Positions 51,917 to 60,598 of a stretch of DNA of 64,000 bases are shown piece after piece. Made by a program: the position numbers and the translations under genes. Source of the DNA: DT-110 sp030148525 (GTDB taxonomy: Bacteria; Bacteroidota; Bacteroidia; Chitinophagales; Saprospiraceae); NCBI GenBank assembly GCA_965227445.1, contig OZ245751.1:3658001-3722000 (forward strand). The letters run 5' to 3'. Every line of letters starts with the position of its first letter. Positions within the stretch are counted from its first letter, which is position 1. The notes below the pieces were generated by a model that worked only from the letters and a program-made list of their open reading frames with translations, was not told the origin of the DNA and did not search any database.

Positions 51917-54418
51917 ATGACACATACCTATCCCATTACCGGCATGACTTGTCAGGGTTGCCGGAATCACGTAGAGGAAACCTTGTCCCGGATACCCGGC
52001 GTGGACAAAGTAACCGTCGATCTCGAGCGCGGAGAAGCAATCATAGATATGACATCCCACATTGCTCTGGAAACCCTGCAAAGGGCGTTGGAAAAAGAAG
52101 GGTCACCCTATCGTATTCACGCCCCCGGTCACCACCACGATCATAGCACCCATTCACACCCGGAAACAGAATCCGGTTCGGGTTCCGGCGTGTACTACTG
52201 CCCTATGCATTGCGAGGGAGACAAGACCTACGATGAGCCGGGTGACTGCCCGGTCTGCGGCATGGACCTGGTCGAGGAGCAAAACCTGCAGACCAACACT
52301 TCGGAGCAGTGGACCTGCCCTATGCATCCGGAGGTGGTACGCAACGAGCCGGGCGACTGCCCCATCTGCGGCATGGACCTCGTGCCGAAGGAGCCCGACC
52401 TTTCTGCTGAGGAAAAGACCTATAAAAGGCTGTTGCGTAAATTTTGGATAGCCACAGCCTTTACGCTGCCGATCTTCCTGATCGCCATGAGTGAGATGAT
52501 TCTCGACAATCCCTTGTACGAGATCCTGGAGATGCGGTATTGGAACTGGATCCAGTTTGGTTTGTCCATTCCCGTTGTCTTCTATGCCACCTGGATGTTT
52601 TTCCAAAGGGCTTACAGCAGCTTGCGGCGAATGAGTCCCAATATGTTTACCCTGATCGGGCTGGGCGCGGGTGTGGCCTGGCTATTCAGCTTTTTCGGTC
52701 TCTTATTTCCCGGTGTATTTCCCGATCAGTTCAAAACCGAATTCGGTACTGTTCATGTCTATTTTGAGGCGGCCACCGTCATTCTGACCCTCGTCTTATT
52801 GGGCCAACTGCTGGAAGCACGTGCCCATAGCAAGACCAATTCGGCCATAAAAGAGCTCCTGAAACTGGCCCCTAATAAAGCCACCAAAATAGTGGATGGT
52901 TCAGAGGTGGTCGTAACCATGGATGACATTGAACCGGGCGACATCCTGAAGGTAAAGCCCGGGGAAAAGATACCGGTCGATGGACAGATTACGGAAGGCC
53001 ATTCCAGTATCGATGAGTCCATGATTACCGGCGAACCCATTCCGGTCCATAAATCGACCGACGATCTGGTGAGCAGTGGTACCATCAACGGCAACCAGTC
53101 ATTCCTTATGAAAGCCGAAAAAGTAGGGAGTGACACCCTGCTGGCACAAATCATTGACATGGTCAACGATGCCAGTCGAAGTCGGGCTCCCATCCAAAAG
53201 CTAGCGGATAAGGTGTCGGCCTACTTCGTACCCATTGTGGTGCTCATTGCGATCATCACCTTTATAGCCTGGTCCATTTGGGGACCCGCACCGGCTCATG
53301 TGTACGCCCTTGTGAATGCCATTGCGGTGCTAATCATTGCGTGCCCCTGTGCCCTGGGGCTGGCCACCCCGATGTCGGTCATGGTCGGAGTAGGCAAAGG
53401 TGCCCAAAATGGGGTGCTGGTGAAGAATGCCGAAGCCCTGGAAAAGATGGATAAGGTAACGACCCTCATCGTAGATAAGACCGGCACCATCACGGAAGGG
53501 AAACCGACCGTGGAGACGGTTGGGACATTCGACGATCAAGTCAACGATAATGACACCCTGCGGTATATTCTGTCGCTGAACCAACATTCAGAGCATCCGC
53601 TGGCGGAGGCCACTATGCAGTACGGACGGGAGAAGCAGGTAAAGCCCCTGCTTTCCGAGGACTTCACGGCCGTCACCGGAAAAGGTGTACAGGGACGGGT
53701 CGATGGCCAATTGGTCGCGCTGGGTAATCGCAGCATGATGGATCATGTATCCGCTACGCTGACGCCCGGTCAGCAGGAACAGGCCCTGGCCTTTCAGCAA
53801 CAGGGTAAAACGGTGTCGTACCTGTCGATAGGTCAACGGGTGGTTGGTTTTGTGGTGATCAGCGATAAGATCAAGGCAACCAGTGCGCAGGCTATTTCCG
53901 CGCTGCACCAAAAAGGGATCAAGGTGGTCATGCTGACCGGAGATAACCAGAATACCGCCTCCGCCGTAGCGAAAACCCTCGATCTTGATCACTTCCAGGC
54001 CAATATGCTCCCCGAAGAGAAACTGAAAGAAGTTGAGCGATTGCAGCGGCAAGGGGAGGTAGTAGCCATGGCCGGAGACGGCATCAATGACGCACCGGCG
54101 CTGGCCAAAAGTGATGTGGGCATCGCCATGGGCACCGGCACCGATGTGGCCATCGAAAGCGCCATGATAACCCTGGTGAAAGGGGATTTGCAGGGTATCG
54201 TCAAGGCCCGGAAGCTCAGTGATAAGGTGATGAAAAACATCAGGCAGAACCTGTTTTTCGCCTTGGTGTATAACACGCTCGGCGTGCCCATTGCTGCCGG
54301 GGTCCTTTTCCCTTTTTTCGGCATCCTGCTGTCGCCCATGATCGCGGCCCTGGCCATGAGCTTCAGTTCGGTATCAGTGATTGGCAATGCGTTGCGTTTG
54401 CGGAGGAGCAAGCTGTAG
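51917..54418 (+). CDS. copA: Copper-exporting P1B-type ATPase
   Basis: An inner-membrane Cu+-ATPase of 833 residues. In order it has an HMA domain (GMTCQGC, Cys12/Cys15), a His-rich linker, and two consecutive heavy-metal-binding modules (YYCPMHCEG...CPVCGMDL and WTCPMHPEV...CPICGMDL, about 93-160). It then has eight helices with the transport motif CPCALGLATP, the phosphorylation site DKTGTITEGKP, SEHPLAEA, and the hinge GDGINDAPALAKSDVGIAMG. All catalytic residues are present. The presence of three metal-binding units before the core is notable. It is probably controlled by the AraC-type gene 84 bp upstream. Confidence 0.95.
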   Translation: MTHTYPITGMTCQGCRNHVEETLSRIPGVDKVTVDLERGEAIIDMTSHIALETLQRALEKEGSPYRIHAPGHHHDHSTHSHPETESGSGSGVYYCPMHCEGDKTYDEPGDCPVCGMDLVEEQNLQTNTSEQWTCPMHPEVVRNEPGDCPICGMDLVPKEPDLSAEEKTYKRLLRKFWIATAFTLPIFLIAMSEMILDNPLYEILEMRYWNWIQFGLSIPVVFYATWMFFQRAYSSLRRMSPNMFTLIGLGAGVAWLFSFFGLLFPGVFPDQFKTEFGTVHVYFEAATVILTLVLLGQLLEARAHSKTNSAIKELLKLAPNKATKIVDGSEVVVTMDDIEPGDILKVKPGEKIPVDGQITEGHSSIDESMITGEPIPVHKSTDDLVSSGTINGNQSFLMKAEKVGSDTLLAQIIDMVNDASRSRAPIQKLADKVSAYFVPIVVLIAIITFIAWSIWGPAPAHVYALVNAIAVLIIACPCALGLATPMSVMVGVGKGAQNGVLVKNAEALEKMDKVTTLIVDKTGTITEGKPTVETVGTFDDQVNDNDTLRYILSLNQHSEHPLAEATMQYGREKQVKPLLSEDFTAVTGKGVQGRVDGQLVALGNRSMMDHVSATLTPGQQEQALAFQQQGKTVSYLSIGQRVVGFVVISDKIKATSAQAISALHQKGIKVVMLTGDNQNTASAVAKTLDLDHFQANMLPEEKLKEVERLQRQGEVVAMAGDGINDAPALAKSDVGIAMGTGTDVAIESAMITLVKGDLQGIVKARKLSDKVMKNIRQNLFFALVYNTLGVPIAAGVLFPFFGILLSPMIAALAMSFSSVSVIGNALRLRRSKL

Positions 54419-54581
54419 CAAACAAGGCGCTTTGTTGCCTTTTGGCAAAATGCGCTGTTATGGAAATTCAAGCCTTTGTGGATAAAAGAGTAGCAATGGA
54501 GCGGACCTTTGGGAAAGGGTAATACGACTGGCCAGGGAATAGCTGGTCATTTTCGGGGCAATTTAAGCTATTGAAAACAGC

Positions 54582-55067
54582 ATGGTCCGGCTGGCGTGTA
54601 ATCCAGTCGGTAAGGGTATCCAGAAGATCGTCGATGCTCAAACCAATGAAGACCTGGAAAGAGGTACGGCAGCCTCTCTCCCTATCTTCTCTGATCAACG
54701 GGATGAGGTGGTGGTCAAAACAGGCACCTGGGTTACCTTGCGCTTTAGATTTCGGGATTTCCAGTCAGGTGCTTGCCCTCCCGCGTTAACTCCCGAACTG
54801 AGCAGTCAATTACTGGACGATGCCATCGAATTTGTCGATAATTCCGGGTTAACAGTCTCTTTTGATGAGCAGGATCTATCTATCGCACCCTATTTTCGGA
54901 CGTCGGGAATCAACTACTTTTATAGTCCGGGCACCGACCAGTGTGTGTACGACCTTCCGTGGCGATTCTACGTGAACCCAAAAGCTAAAGGCAGCTACGA
55001 TCATTCGGCTGCCATTGGAGGAAATTCTTTCACCCGCCTGGTTACCTGGAGCCCGAAAGCGAAATAA
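54582..55067 (+). CDS. Hypothetical protein, possibly truncated
   Basis: An open frame of 161 codons without a signal peptide. A region rich in Phe and Tyr (SIAPYFRTSGINYFYSPGTDQ) and a tail ending VTWSPKAK are seen. I do not recognise it. The lack of a clear start region and the surrounding repeats suggest it may be the end of a longer lost gene. Confidence 0.45.
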   Translation: MVRLACNPVGKGIQKIVDAQTNEDLERGTAASLPIFSDQRDEVVVKTGTWVTLRFRFRDFQSGACPPALTPELSSQLLDDAIEFVDNSGLTVSFDEQDLSIAPYFRTSGINYFYSPGTDQCVYDLPWRFYVNPKAKGSYDHSAAIGGNSFTRLVTWSPKAK

Positions 55068-55446
55068 AACTGTACCTGACCCGGGTGTGCCCGAGTCGGG
55101 TATTTCCGAGCTTTGAGCTCTTTACTTATCCGCGACCTTCAAGCCCCCTTAACAGCCACACTCTATTCAAAAAGTCGATCTACTCTCCTTGCCTAAAGTT
55201 CATCACCTTTTTGGCGAAAGCCTAGATCCGCTCCGTAGCCCAGTCGAGAAGATCTCGGTCCTGCGGGGAGGGTACGGTCAAGCTGGCATTATCTCTCATT
55301 AATGCATAGTAAAGAAGAGAATCCAATTTGTTTTATTGCAATAGCTTGTGCGGTGGATGCTTGTACGTATGCCAGCGCTTTGCGCACCCGCTCTCGTTTT
55401 ACAACCATACCGTTGAGTAAGTCAATTATACCGCTTCCGAAAAGGT

Positions 55447-55461
55447 TTGGGCTTTGCCCAA
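55447..55461 (-). terminator. Candidate hairpin downstream of PL6
   Basis: TTGGGC-TTT-GCCCAA forms a six-base perfect stem about 100 bp beyond the PL6 stop. There is no strong T tract, so terminator function is uncertain. Confidence 0.3.
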
Positions 55462-55472
55462 GCTTTTCACGC

Positions 55473-55551
55473 GAGTATATACTCCACTCGTAGTGGTTTG
55501 GTGTCCCAGCACGAAGTACTGTGTAGCAAAACCACTTCGTTGTCGGTATAG
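55473..55551. repeat. ACTTCGTTGTCGGTATA repeat, copy flanking PL6
   Basis: This copy contains ACTCG, AGTGGTTTGGTGTCCCA and AAACCACTTCGTTGTCGGTATAG. AGTGGTTT (55492-55499) and AAACCACT (55529-55536) form a stem. It aligns with 58608-58665 with an insertion of about 20 bases, and its end matches 32761-32777. Confidence 0.6.
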
Positions 55552-55554
55552 AGA

Positions 55555-57870
55555 CTAGTACAGCAAGTTTAGTTCCAGGTTTTGCTGGACGATTATTTCC
55601 CCTGAGTTGGAAATGCTATTGTTACCATGGGTATTGTTTTTTGCGCCCCAGAGCCGGGCAACTAATTCGACATCATTATTTTGGAAGGTGTTACCGGAAA
55701 TGTCCACGTTGATTATCCCATAAGTATTGATCAATATTCCGTTCTCCTCCTGTGCTCCGCAATTTATGAAGGTACTATTGTTTACCACCAGATTGCCTCC
55801 CACTGTTGACTCATCATATCCTCCCCGATAGTAGTCGATCACGTTTTTGCCAACATTCTCGAAACGGCATCCATCAACCAGGATATTTTCGGCATTGTAC
55901 TCCCCTTTGTCTTCTCTTTCTTCGGATAACTCCAGCCCGTTTTGACAGTCCCGAATGATGCTTCCCCGGAGTACAATATGCTCGGCAAAGGAGTATTTAT
56001 AAGCTTTCAGAACATAATCAAAGTACGCGATAGTACAGTCCTCAACAGTCAGGTTATACAGGCTCGACATATTCTCTTGTAAGCTGGCAAAAGCGTACTG
56101 CTCCTTATCGCCGTAAAGTAAAATGTTCCGGAGGGTCAAATTGCCTCCGGGATGCATTTGAAAGGCGGGAGTCATCGGTTCTCCTGTGTACAGAATCGTA
56201 GAAGGGTTCTCCGGATCAGCTGATTCGATCGTCAAGTTTTTATTGATCATCAGGGAAACGGGTACTTCGTATTTCCCCGCTTCCAGTTTGATGATATCAC
56301 CGTCATGTGTTGTTTTGATAAGTTGTGTTAATTCACTTAGGGTGTTCGCACTATGCACCTCGGGTTCACTTTCTGCCGACTCAGCCGTGAACCAGGCTGG
56401 TCCGTATTTCAAACTGTCTAAAATATTGGGATCCGATTCCGGTATTTTAGCTATGGCTCCAACTCTGTTATTCCCTGATCTGGAGGCTCCGAAAATGTCC
56501 TCAGAAATTTGGTCGAATTCAAATCCGTTGTACAGTTCTGTTTCGGAAAGATCACCTGACGGCACCCATAGGTACTCATTTAAAGGCACCAGGTCAAATG
56601 ACATTCTTTCCAGGCCCTCGACGTTGTCAAAATCGACTCCCTGATTATCGATGATGTTGCTTTCAAAGCGAATACCGTCGAGCAGGTCGTGAGCTACGAT
56701 AGGTTGCTCATCGCCTTCGGAATTATGCAGGAGGTTATTAGCCACTACGGTGCGAATAGGTCTGGCGGATCTGATCTCTGAAGCGGGCAACACATCACTT
56801 TCGTCGACATTAGAGCCTACTCCAAACTGCCAGGGAGAAACACAATCAACCCAGGAATTATGGGCGATTACGACATCGGTAACTTGTATATAGCGGTTCA
56901 GGGGCGACTTGGGAATGCCGTTCATTACAGCCAGCGGGCTTCTAAATACTTCCCCCTGCAGTTTGTAGAAATAGTTATTGGTCACCCAGTGGCCTGTCCC
57001 GATAAGTCGGATACCACCTATTTGTTTTGAATCGTCGTCGCCGATAAAATAATTGCCATCGATTATACAGTAATTACCATGCCTGGTGACGAGTGAGCCT
57101 TCGCTTTTGTAGAAAACATTGCCCCGGAATTCGTTGTGGTTGGTTTTACTGGAAATGACTTCCACCTCACCGTTGCATCGTTCGAACAGATTATCCGCAA
57201 CCAGGGTATAGCTGGGGGCCATGGAGGTATAACTATTCCCGATTTGAATGGTTTCTGCACTCGGCCCACCTTTGGGAGGACGAGGCCCGAAATGGTTGTT
57301 AGTGATCTTATGGTAGTTTTTAATGGATTGATTGCCTTCCAAATCTACCCGTACGGTGGGTCCACGATTCGACTTACCAGCGATATAGCAGTGATCTAAC
57401 TGGTTATACCTCCCCTTGAACTGGATCCAACGATCGGTAAGGTTCCGCTGTACTTTATTATAGTCCTTGATCACGCAATTGGTTACCCGGCAGTGATTCG
57501 CCAAGAGCTCATCACTAATTGCAAACTCGATCACGGCATTGGTAGGGGAAAAGCCGTTGGTAAATTGCAGATCCTTCACAATGAGGTATTCTCCTCCCAG
57601 TTTTAGATCGGACTCCCCCTGAATAACAACGCCGCCGGGGGTTTCAGCCCGAAGAGTAATAGGCTTTTTCTCCGAGCCATTCCCTGTAAAACGAATTTGA
57701 ATATCTTCCCATATACCATCGGCAAGGATGATTTCGTCGCCCGGTTGGGCATTGGCAATGGCTGTGTTCAATTCTTCAGCGTCACTGACCAGGTGACGGG
57801 ATTCGGTTGACAAGGTCTGGCAAGCCGAAAGGGTTAGCAAGAATAACAATAATAAGGATGCGTTTTTCAT
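55555..57870 (-). CDS. Two-domain PL6 alginate lyase lipoprotein
   Basis: A polysaccharide lyase family 6 enzyme of 771 residues, lipid-anchored (LSAC, Cys17). Two right-handed parallel beta-helices are seen. The catalytic one (about 25-480) has GIWEDIQIRFTGNG, NHFGPRPPKGG, and the pair ISSKTNHN (Lys242) and VTRHGN (Arg263), the expected base and acid. The C-terminal helix domain (about 505-771) starts NTLSELTQLIKTTHDGDIIKLEAG. The layout is that of AlyGC-like exo-acting enzymes. It would cut alginate to unsaturated uronates. It is the last gene of the alginate series. Confidence 0.9.
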   Translation of the reverse strand: MKNASLLLLFLLTLSACQTLSTESRHLVSDAEELNTAIANAQPGDEIILADGIWEDIQIRFTGNGSEKKPITLRAETPGGVVIQGESDLKLGGEYLIVKDLQFTNGFSPTNAVIEFAISDELLANHCRVTNCVIKDYNKVQRNLTDRWIQFKGRYNQLDHCYIAGKSNRGPTVRVDLEGNQSIKNYHKITNNHFGPRPPKGGPSAETIQIGNSYTSMAPSYTLVADNLFERCNGEVEVISSKTNHNEFRGNVFYKSEGSLVTRHGNYCIIDGNYFIGDDDSKQIGGIRLIGTGHWVTNNYFYKLQGEVFRSPLAVMNGIPKSPLNRYIQVTDVVIAHNSWVDCVSPWQFGVGSNVDESDVLPASEIRSARPIRTVVANNLLHNSEGDEQPIVAHDLLDGIRFESNIIDNQGVDFDNVEGLERMSFDLVPLNEYLWVPSGDLSETELYNGFEFDQISEDIFGASRSGNNRVGAIAKIPESDPNILDSLKYGPAWFTAESAESEPEVHSANTLSELTQLIKTTHDGDIIKLEAGKYEVPVSLMINKNLTIESADPENPSTILYTGEPMTPAFQMHPGGNLTLRNILLYGDKEQYAFASLQENMSSLYNLTVEDCTIAYFDYVLKAYKYSFAEHIVLRGSIIRDCQNGLELSEEREDKGEYNAENILVDGCRFENVGKNVIDYYRGGYDESTVGGNLVVNNSTFINCGAQEENGILINTYGIINVDISGNTFQNNDVELVARLWGAKNNTHGNNSISNSGEIIVQQNLELNLLY

Positions 57871-57896
57871 AGTTTTTGCCTTTGGTAGTCACTCGA

Positions 57897-58565
57897 CTAC
57901 GTTCTGATCTCCTGGATAAGCTCCAGGGCGTTTCTTATTCGTTCTTCTAATCCCTGAAAGTCTTTATTAGCCAGTATATCTTTTGAAATCATTTTGGATC
58001 CCATTCCCACACAGGTAGCACCGGCTGCGAACCAAGCTTCCAGGTTTTCCCGTTCGGGTGTCACCCCCCCTGTCGGCATGATCTGAGTCCAGGGTTGGGG
58101 ACCTTTGATCGCCTTGATAAAACCGGGGCCGTAGACCGAACCGGGAAATAATTTGACGATATCACAGCCTGCTTCTTCTGCCATTCCTACCTCCGTCAGG
58201 GTTCCACAACCTGGCATGTAGGCTATTTTTCGCCTATTACAAACGCGGGCAATATCGCTTTTAAAGGATGCTGATACGATAAACTCCGCACCGAGCTGCA
58301 TGAATAAGGCCGCCGTGGGTGCATCACTAACAGATCCCACCCCCAGTTTCATGCCCGGCAGGTGAGCTCGGGTATATTTTACGAGTTCCCCAAACACTTC
58401 ATGGGCAAAATCACCACGGTTTGTAAACTCGATTAACCGGGCACCACCCTTATGGCAGGCGAGCAGCACTTCTTTGCTCAAGGCAACATCGGGGTGATAG
58501 AACAAGGTGATCATACCTTGTTCTTCGACCGTATTTAAAACTTGTAATTTGGTAAATGCCGCCAT
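57897..58565 (-). CDS. kdgA: KDPG/KHG aldolase
   Basis: A class I aldolase of 222 residues that splits 2-keto-3-deoxy-6-phosphogluconate into pyruvate and glyceraldehyde-3-phosphate. The start at 58565 (AAFTKLQVLNTV) is chosen because the longer frame adds an unrelated leader over a repeat. Residues ARLIEFTNRGD and the Schiff-base Lys in DIVKLFPGSVYGPGF are in place. It follows KdgK and ends the alginate to central metabolism path. Confidence 0.9.
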   Translation of the reverse strand: MAAFTKLQVLNTVEEQGMITLFYHPDVALSKEVLLACHKGGARLIEFTNRGDFAHEVFGELVKYTRAHLPGMKLGVGSVSDAPTAALFMQLGAEFIVSASFKSDIARVCNRRKIAYMPGCGTLTEVGMAEEAGCDIVKLFPGSVYGPGFIKAIKGPQPWTQIMPTGGVTPERENLEAWFAAGATCVGMGSKMISKDILANKDFQGLEERIRNALELIQEIRT

Positions 58566-58607
58566 ATTGGTAGATTTAAAGGCTGTAGGAAATACCGGGA
58601 GAGCAGA

Positions 58608-58665
58608 ACTATACTCGACCCGAAGTGGTCTGAGGTCCCATACCACTTCGTTGTCGATATATGTG
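58608..58665. repeat. ACTTCGTTGTCG repeat, copy upstream of kdgA
   Basis: CGAAGTGGT (58621-58629) and ACCACTTCG (58642-58650) make a perfect nine-base stem, followed by TTGTCGATATAT. It is homologous to 55473-55551, so the two copies bracket the PL6-kdgA pair in direct orientation. Confidence 0.6.
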
Positions 58666-58751
58666 CAGGCAATTCTGCTTCCCGGAACAAGGTGTTATTT
58701 GTTTGGGTGCCATCGTATCCTGAGAAGCCAGGAAAACGCGGGCGCTATTGG

Positions 58752-59786
58752 TTACCTGCTTACCCGGCCACTGGCATCGCCTTGCATCAACTTCTCCACC
58801 TCATCCACGGTGGCCAGGTTTGCATCACCGTAAATAGTATGTTTGAGACAAGAAGCCGCTACGGCAAAATTCAGGGCTTTCTGATCGTCCTCGGGATAGT
58901 GCAGCAGACCATAAATTAGTCCACCCATAAAGCTATCACCGCCACCTACGCGGTCGACGATATGTGTAATCTGATAGGTCGGAGCTTCGTACAATGTCTC
59001 TCCATCATATAACACCCCTGACCACGAGTTATGGGAAGCACTTATGGAGCCCCGGAGGGTTGTAATCACTTTTTTTGCACGGGGGAACATATCCATTAGC
59101 TGTTGAAGAACGGACAAATAAGACTTGGCATCCACGGAGTGACCTTGTGTAACATCAACCCCTTGGGGATGCAGCCCAAAATGCTTTTCGGCATCCTCTT
59201 CATTCCCTAAAATGATATCACAACCTGCTACCAGGTCCGGCATGATCTCGCTTGGTTTTTTACCGTACTTCCACAGTTTTTTTCGGTAATTCAAATCAGT
59301 GGATACGGTTACGCCCAGCTTATTGGCCGTTTGAATCGCTTCCAGGCAAGCATCGGCGGCTCCTTGTGAAAGAGCCGGTGTGATTCCCGTCCAGTGAAAC
59401 CAATCGGCATCTGCGAGTACGGTTTCCCAATCAACCATGCCTTTTTCAATGGTAGCCATTCCTGAATGAGCACGATCGTAGACCACTTTACTTCCCCGGC
59501 TTACGGCACCGATTTCCAGGAAGTAAATACCGAGGCGTTCTCCGCCGCGAATGATGTCGTCGGTGAGCACGCCTCTTTTTCGCAGTTCCATCAAAGCACA
59601 CTCGCCAATATCATTTTCGGGCAAACGGGTGACAAAGCTAACAGGTACGCCATAATTGGCTAGTGAAACGGCAACGTTACTTTCGCCCCCACCATAAATA
59701 ACATCGAAAGAGGCAGCCTGTGAAAACCGCCTGGTATTAGGCGGTGTGAGTCGCAGCATGATCTCTCCGAAGGTTACAACTTTCAT
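58752..59786 (-). CDS. kdgK: 2-keto-3-deoxygluconate kinase (PfkB family)
   Basis: A ribokinase/PfkB-family kinase of 344 residues that phosphorylates KDG. The start TFGEIMLRLTPP, the sugar-binding region YGGGESNVAVSLANYG, and the C-terminal nucleotide/anion motif VDRVGGGDSFMGGLIYG (Asp base) are typical of KdgK. The gap to kdgA contains the repeat at 58608-58665. Confidence 0.9.
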   Translation of the reverse strand: MKVVTFGEIMLRLTPPNTRRFSQAASFDVIYGGGESNVAVSLANYGVPVSFVTRLPENDIGECALMELRKRGVLTDDIIRGGERLGIYFLEIGAVSRGSKVVYDRAHSGMATIEKGMVDWETVLADADWFHWTGITPALSQGAADACLEAIQTANKLGVTVSTDLNYRKKLWKYGKKPSEIMPDLVAGCDIILGNEEDAEKHFGLHPQGVDVTQGHSVDAKSYLSVLQQLMDMFPRAKKVITTLRGSISASHNSWSGVLYDGETLYEAPTYQITHIVDRVGGGDSFMGGLIYGLLHYPEDDQKALNFAVAASCLKHTIYGDANLATVDEVEKLMQGDASGRVSR

Positions 59787-59817
59787 TTTTTAGCCTTTTT
59801 TGATTAGATAAATGTTG

Positions 59818-60588
59818 TTACGAGAATGCTAAGCCCCCATTGATATCGTAGTTAACCCCATTGATGAAGGAGCTGTTGCCAGAGGCTAGAAAGGTGACCA
59901 AGTCCGCCACTTCTTCAGCATGGCCTTCTCGTTTCAAGGGGGTTTTGCCGGCCACTGTATCACGAACTTCATCGTTGGTAAAATCATCGTGAAATTTCGT
60001 GGCAATTAGTCCGGGACAGATCGCATTGACTCGAATACCTTTGGGGCCGAGTTCCTTCGCCATAGACCTGGTAAAGGTCGTAACGGCCCCTTTAGAAGAA
60101 GCATAGAGGGAAGAACCACCCCCTCCACCGTCTCTTGCAGCTTGTGACGAAAGATTGATGATGGAGCTATTTTCACGCATCAATGGTTCGAAGGCCTGTA
60201 TGACAAAAACAGTTGCCTTGAAATTGACCCCCATAACCAGATCGTAGAAGGACTCGTCCAGTTCCTGAAGCGTCTTGCGGGCAAAAAGGCCTCCGGCGTT
60301 ATTAACCAAAATGTCCACTTTTTCCCCAAAGGCCTCTATCGCTTTAGCTTTTAAGTGCTGAATCCCTTCGGATTGGGAAACATCGGCTTGCACTGCGACT
60401 GCTTCCCCACCAAGCCCCTTAATTTCATGGATAGTTTCATTTGCCCCGGTGGCGGAGCTATGGTAGTTCACTACCACTTTCGCCCCTTCCCGGGCTAATC
60501 CAACTGAAATAGCACGACCAATATCTCTTGCTCCTCCGGTAACAACAGCGACTTTTCCTGCCAGCATACCCATATTTTTCGCGTTCAT
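59818..60588 (-). CDS. SDR oxidoreductase (DEH reductase candidate 1)
   Basis: A classical short-chain dehydrogenase of 256 residues: TGGARDIGRAIS, NNAGG, catalytic SSQAARDGGGGGSSLYASSKGA and a C-terminal NGVNYDINGG. In alginate loci an SDR reduces 4-deoxy-L-erythro-5-hexoseulose uronate to KDG. Either this or the adjacent SDR could be that enzyme. The ATG at 60570, in MGMLAGK, is an alternative start. Confidence 0.82.
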   Translation of the reverse strand: MNAKNMGMLAGKVAVVTGGARDIGRAISVGLAREGAKVVVNYHSSATGANETIHEIKGLGGEAVAVQADVSQSEGIQHLKAKAIEAFGEKVDILVNNAGGLFARKTLQELDESFYDLVMGVNFKATVFVIQAFEPLMRENSSIINLSSQAARDGGGGGSSLYASSKGAVTTFTRSMAKELGPKGIRVNAICPGLIATKFHDDFTNDEVRDTVAGKTPLKREGHAEEVADLVTFLASGNSSFINGVNYDINGGLAFS

Positions 60589-60598
60589 GGGTTGGTAA

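Larger units (their letters stand above)
55068..55554. other. Gap with repeats between copA region and PL6
   Basis: No convincing gene lies in these 487 bp. An exact copy of the iterated 14-mer on the minus strand is at 55209-55222. A short minus-strand open stretch of 24 codons (55231-55305 region, ending LLDWATERI) may be a gene tail. A hairpin TTGGGC-TTT-GCCCAA lies at 55447-55461, and the repeat copy is at 55473-55551. Confidence 0.45.

Noticed and set aside
55302..55493. Short plus-strand open frame before the PL6 gene
   Set aside because: The 63 codons show no recognisable protein and overlap hairpins and a dispersed repeat.
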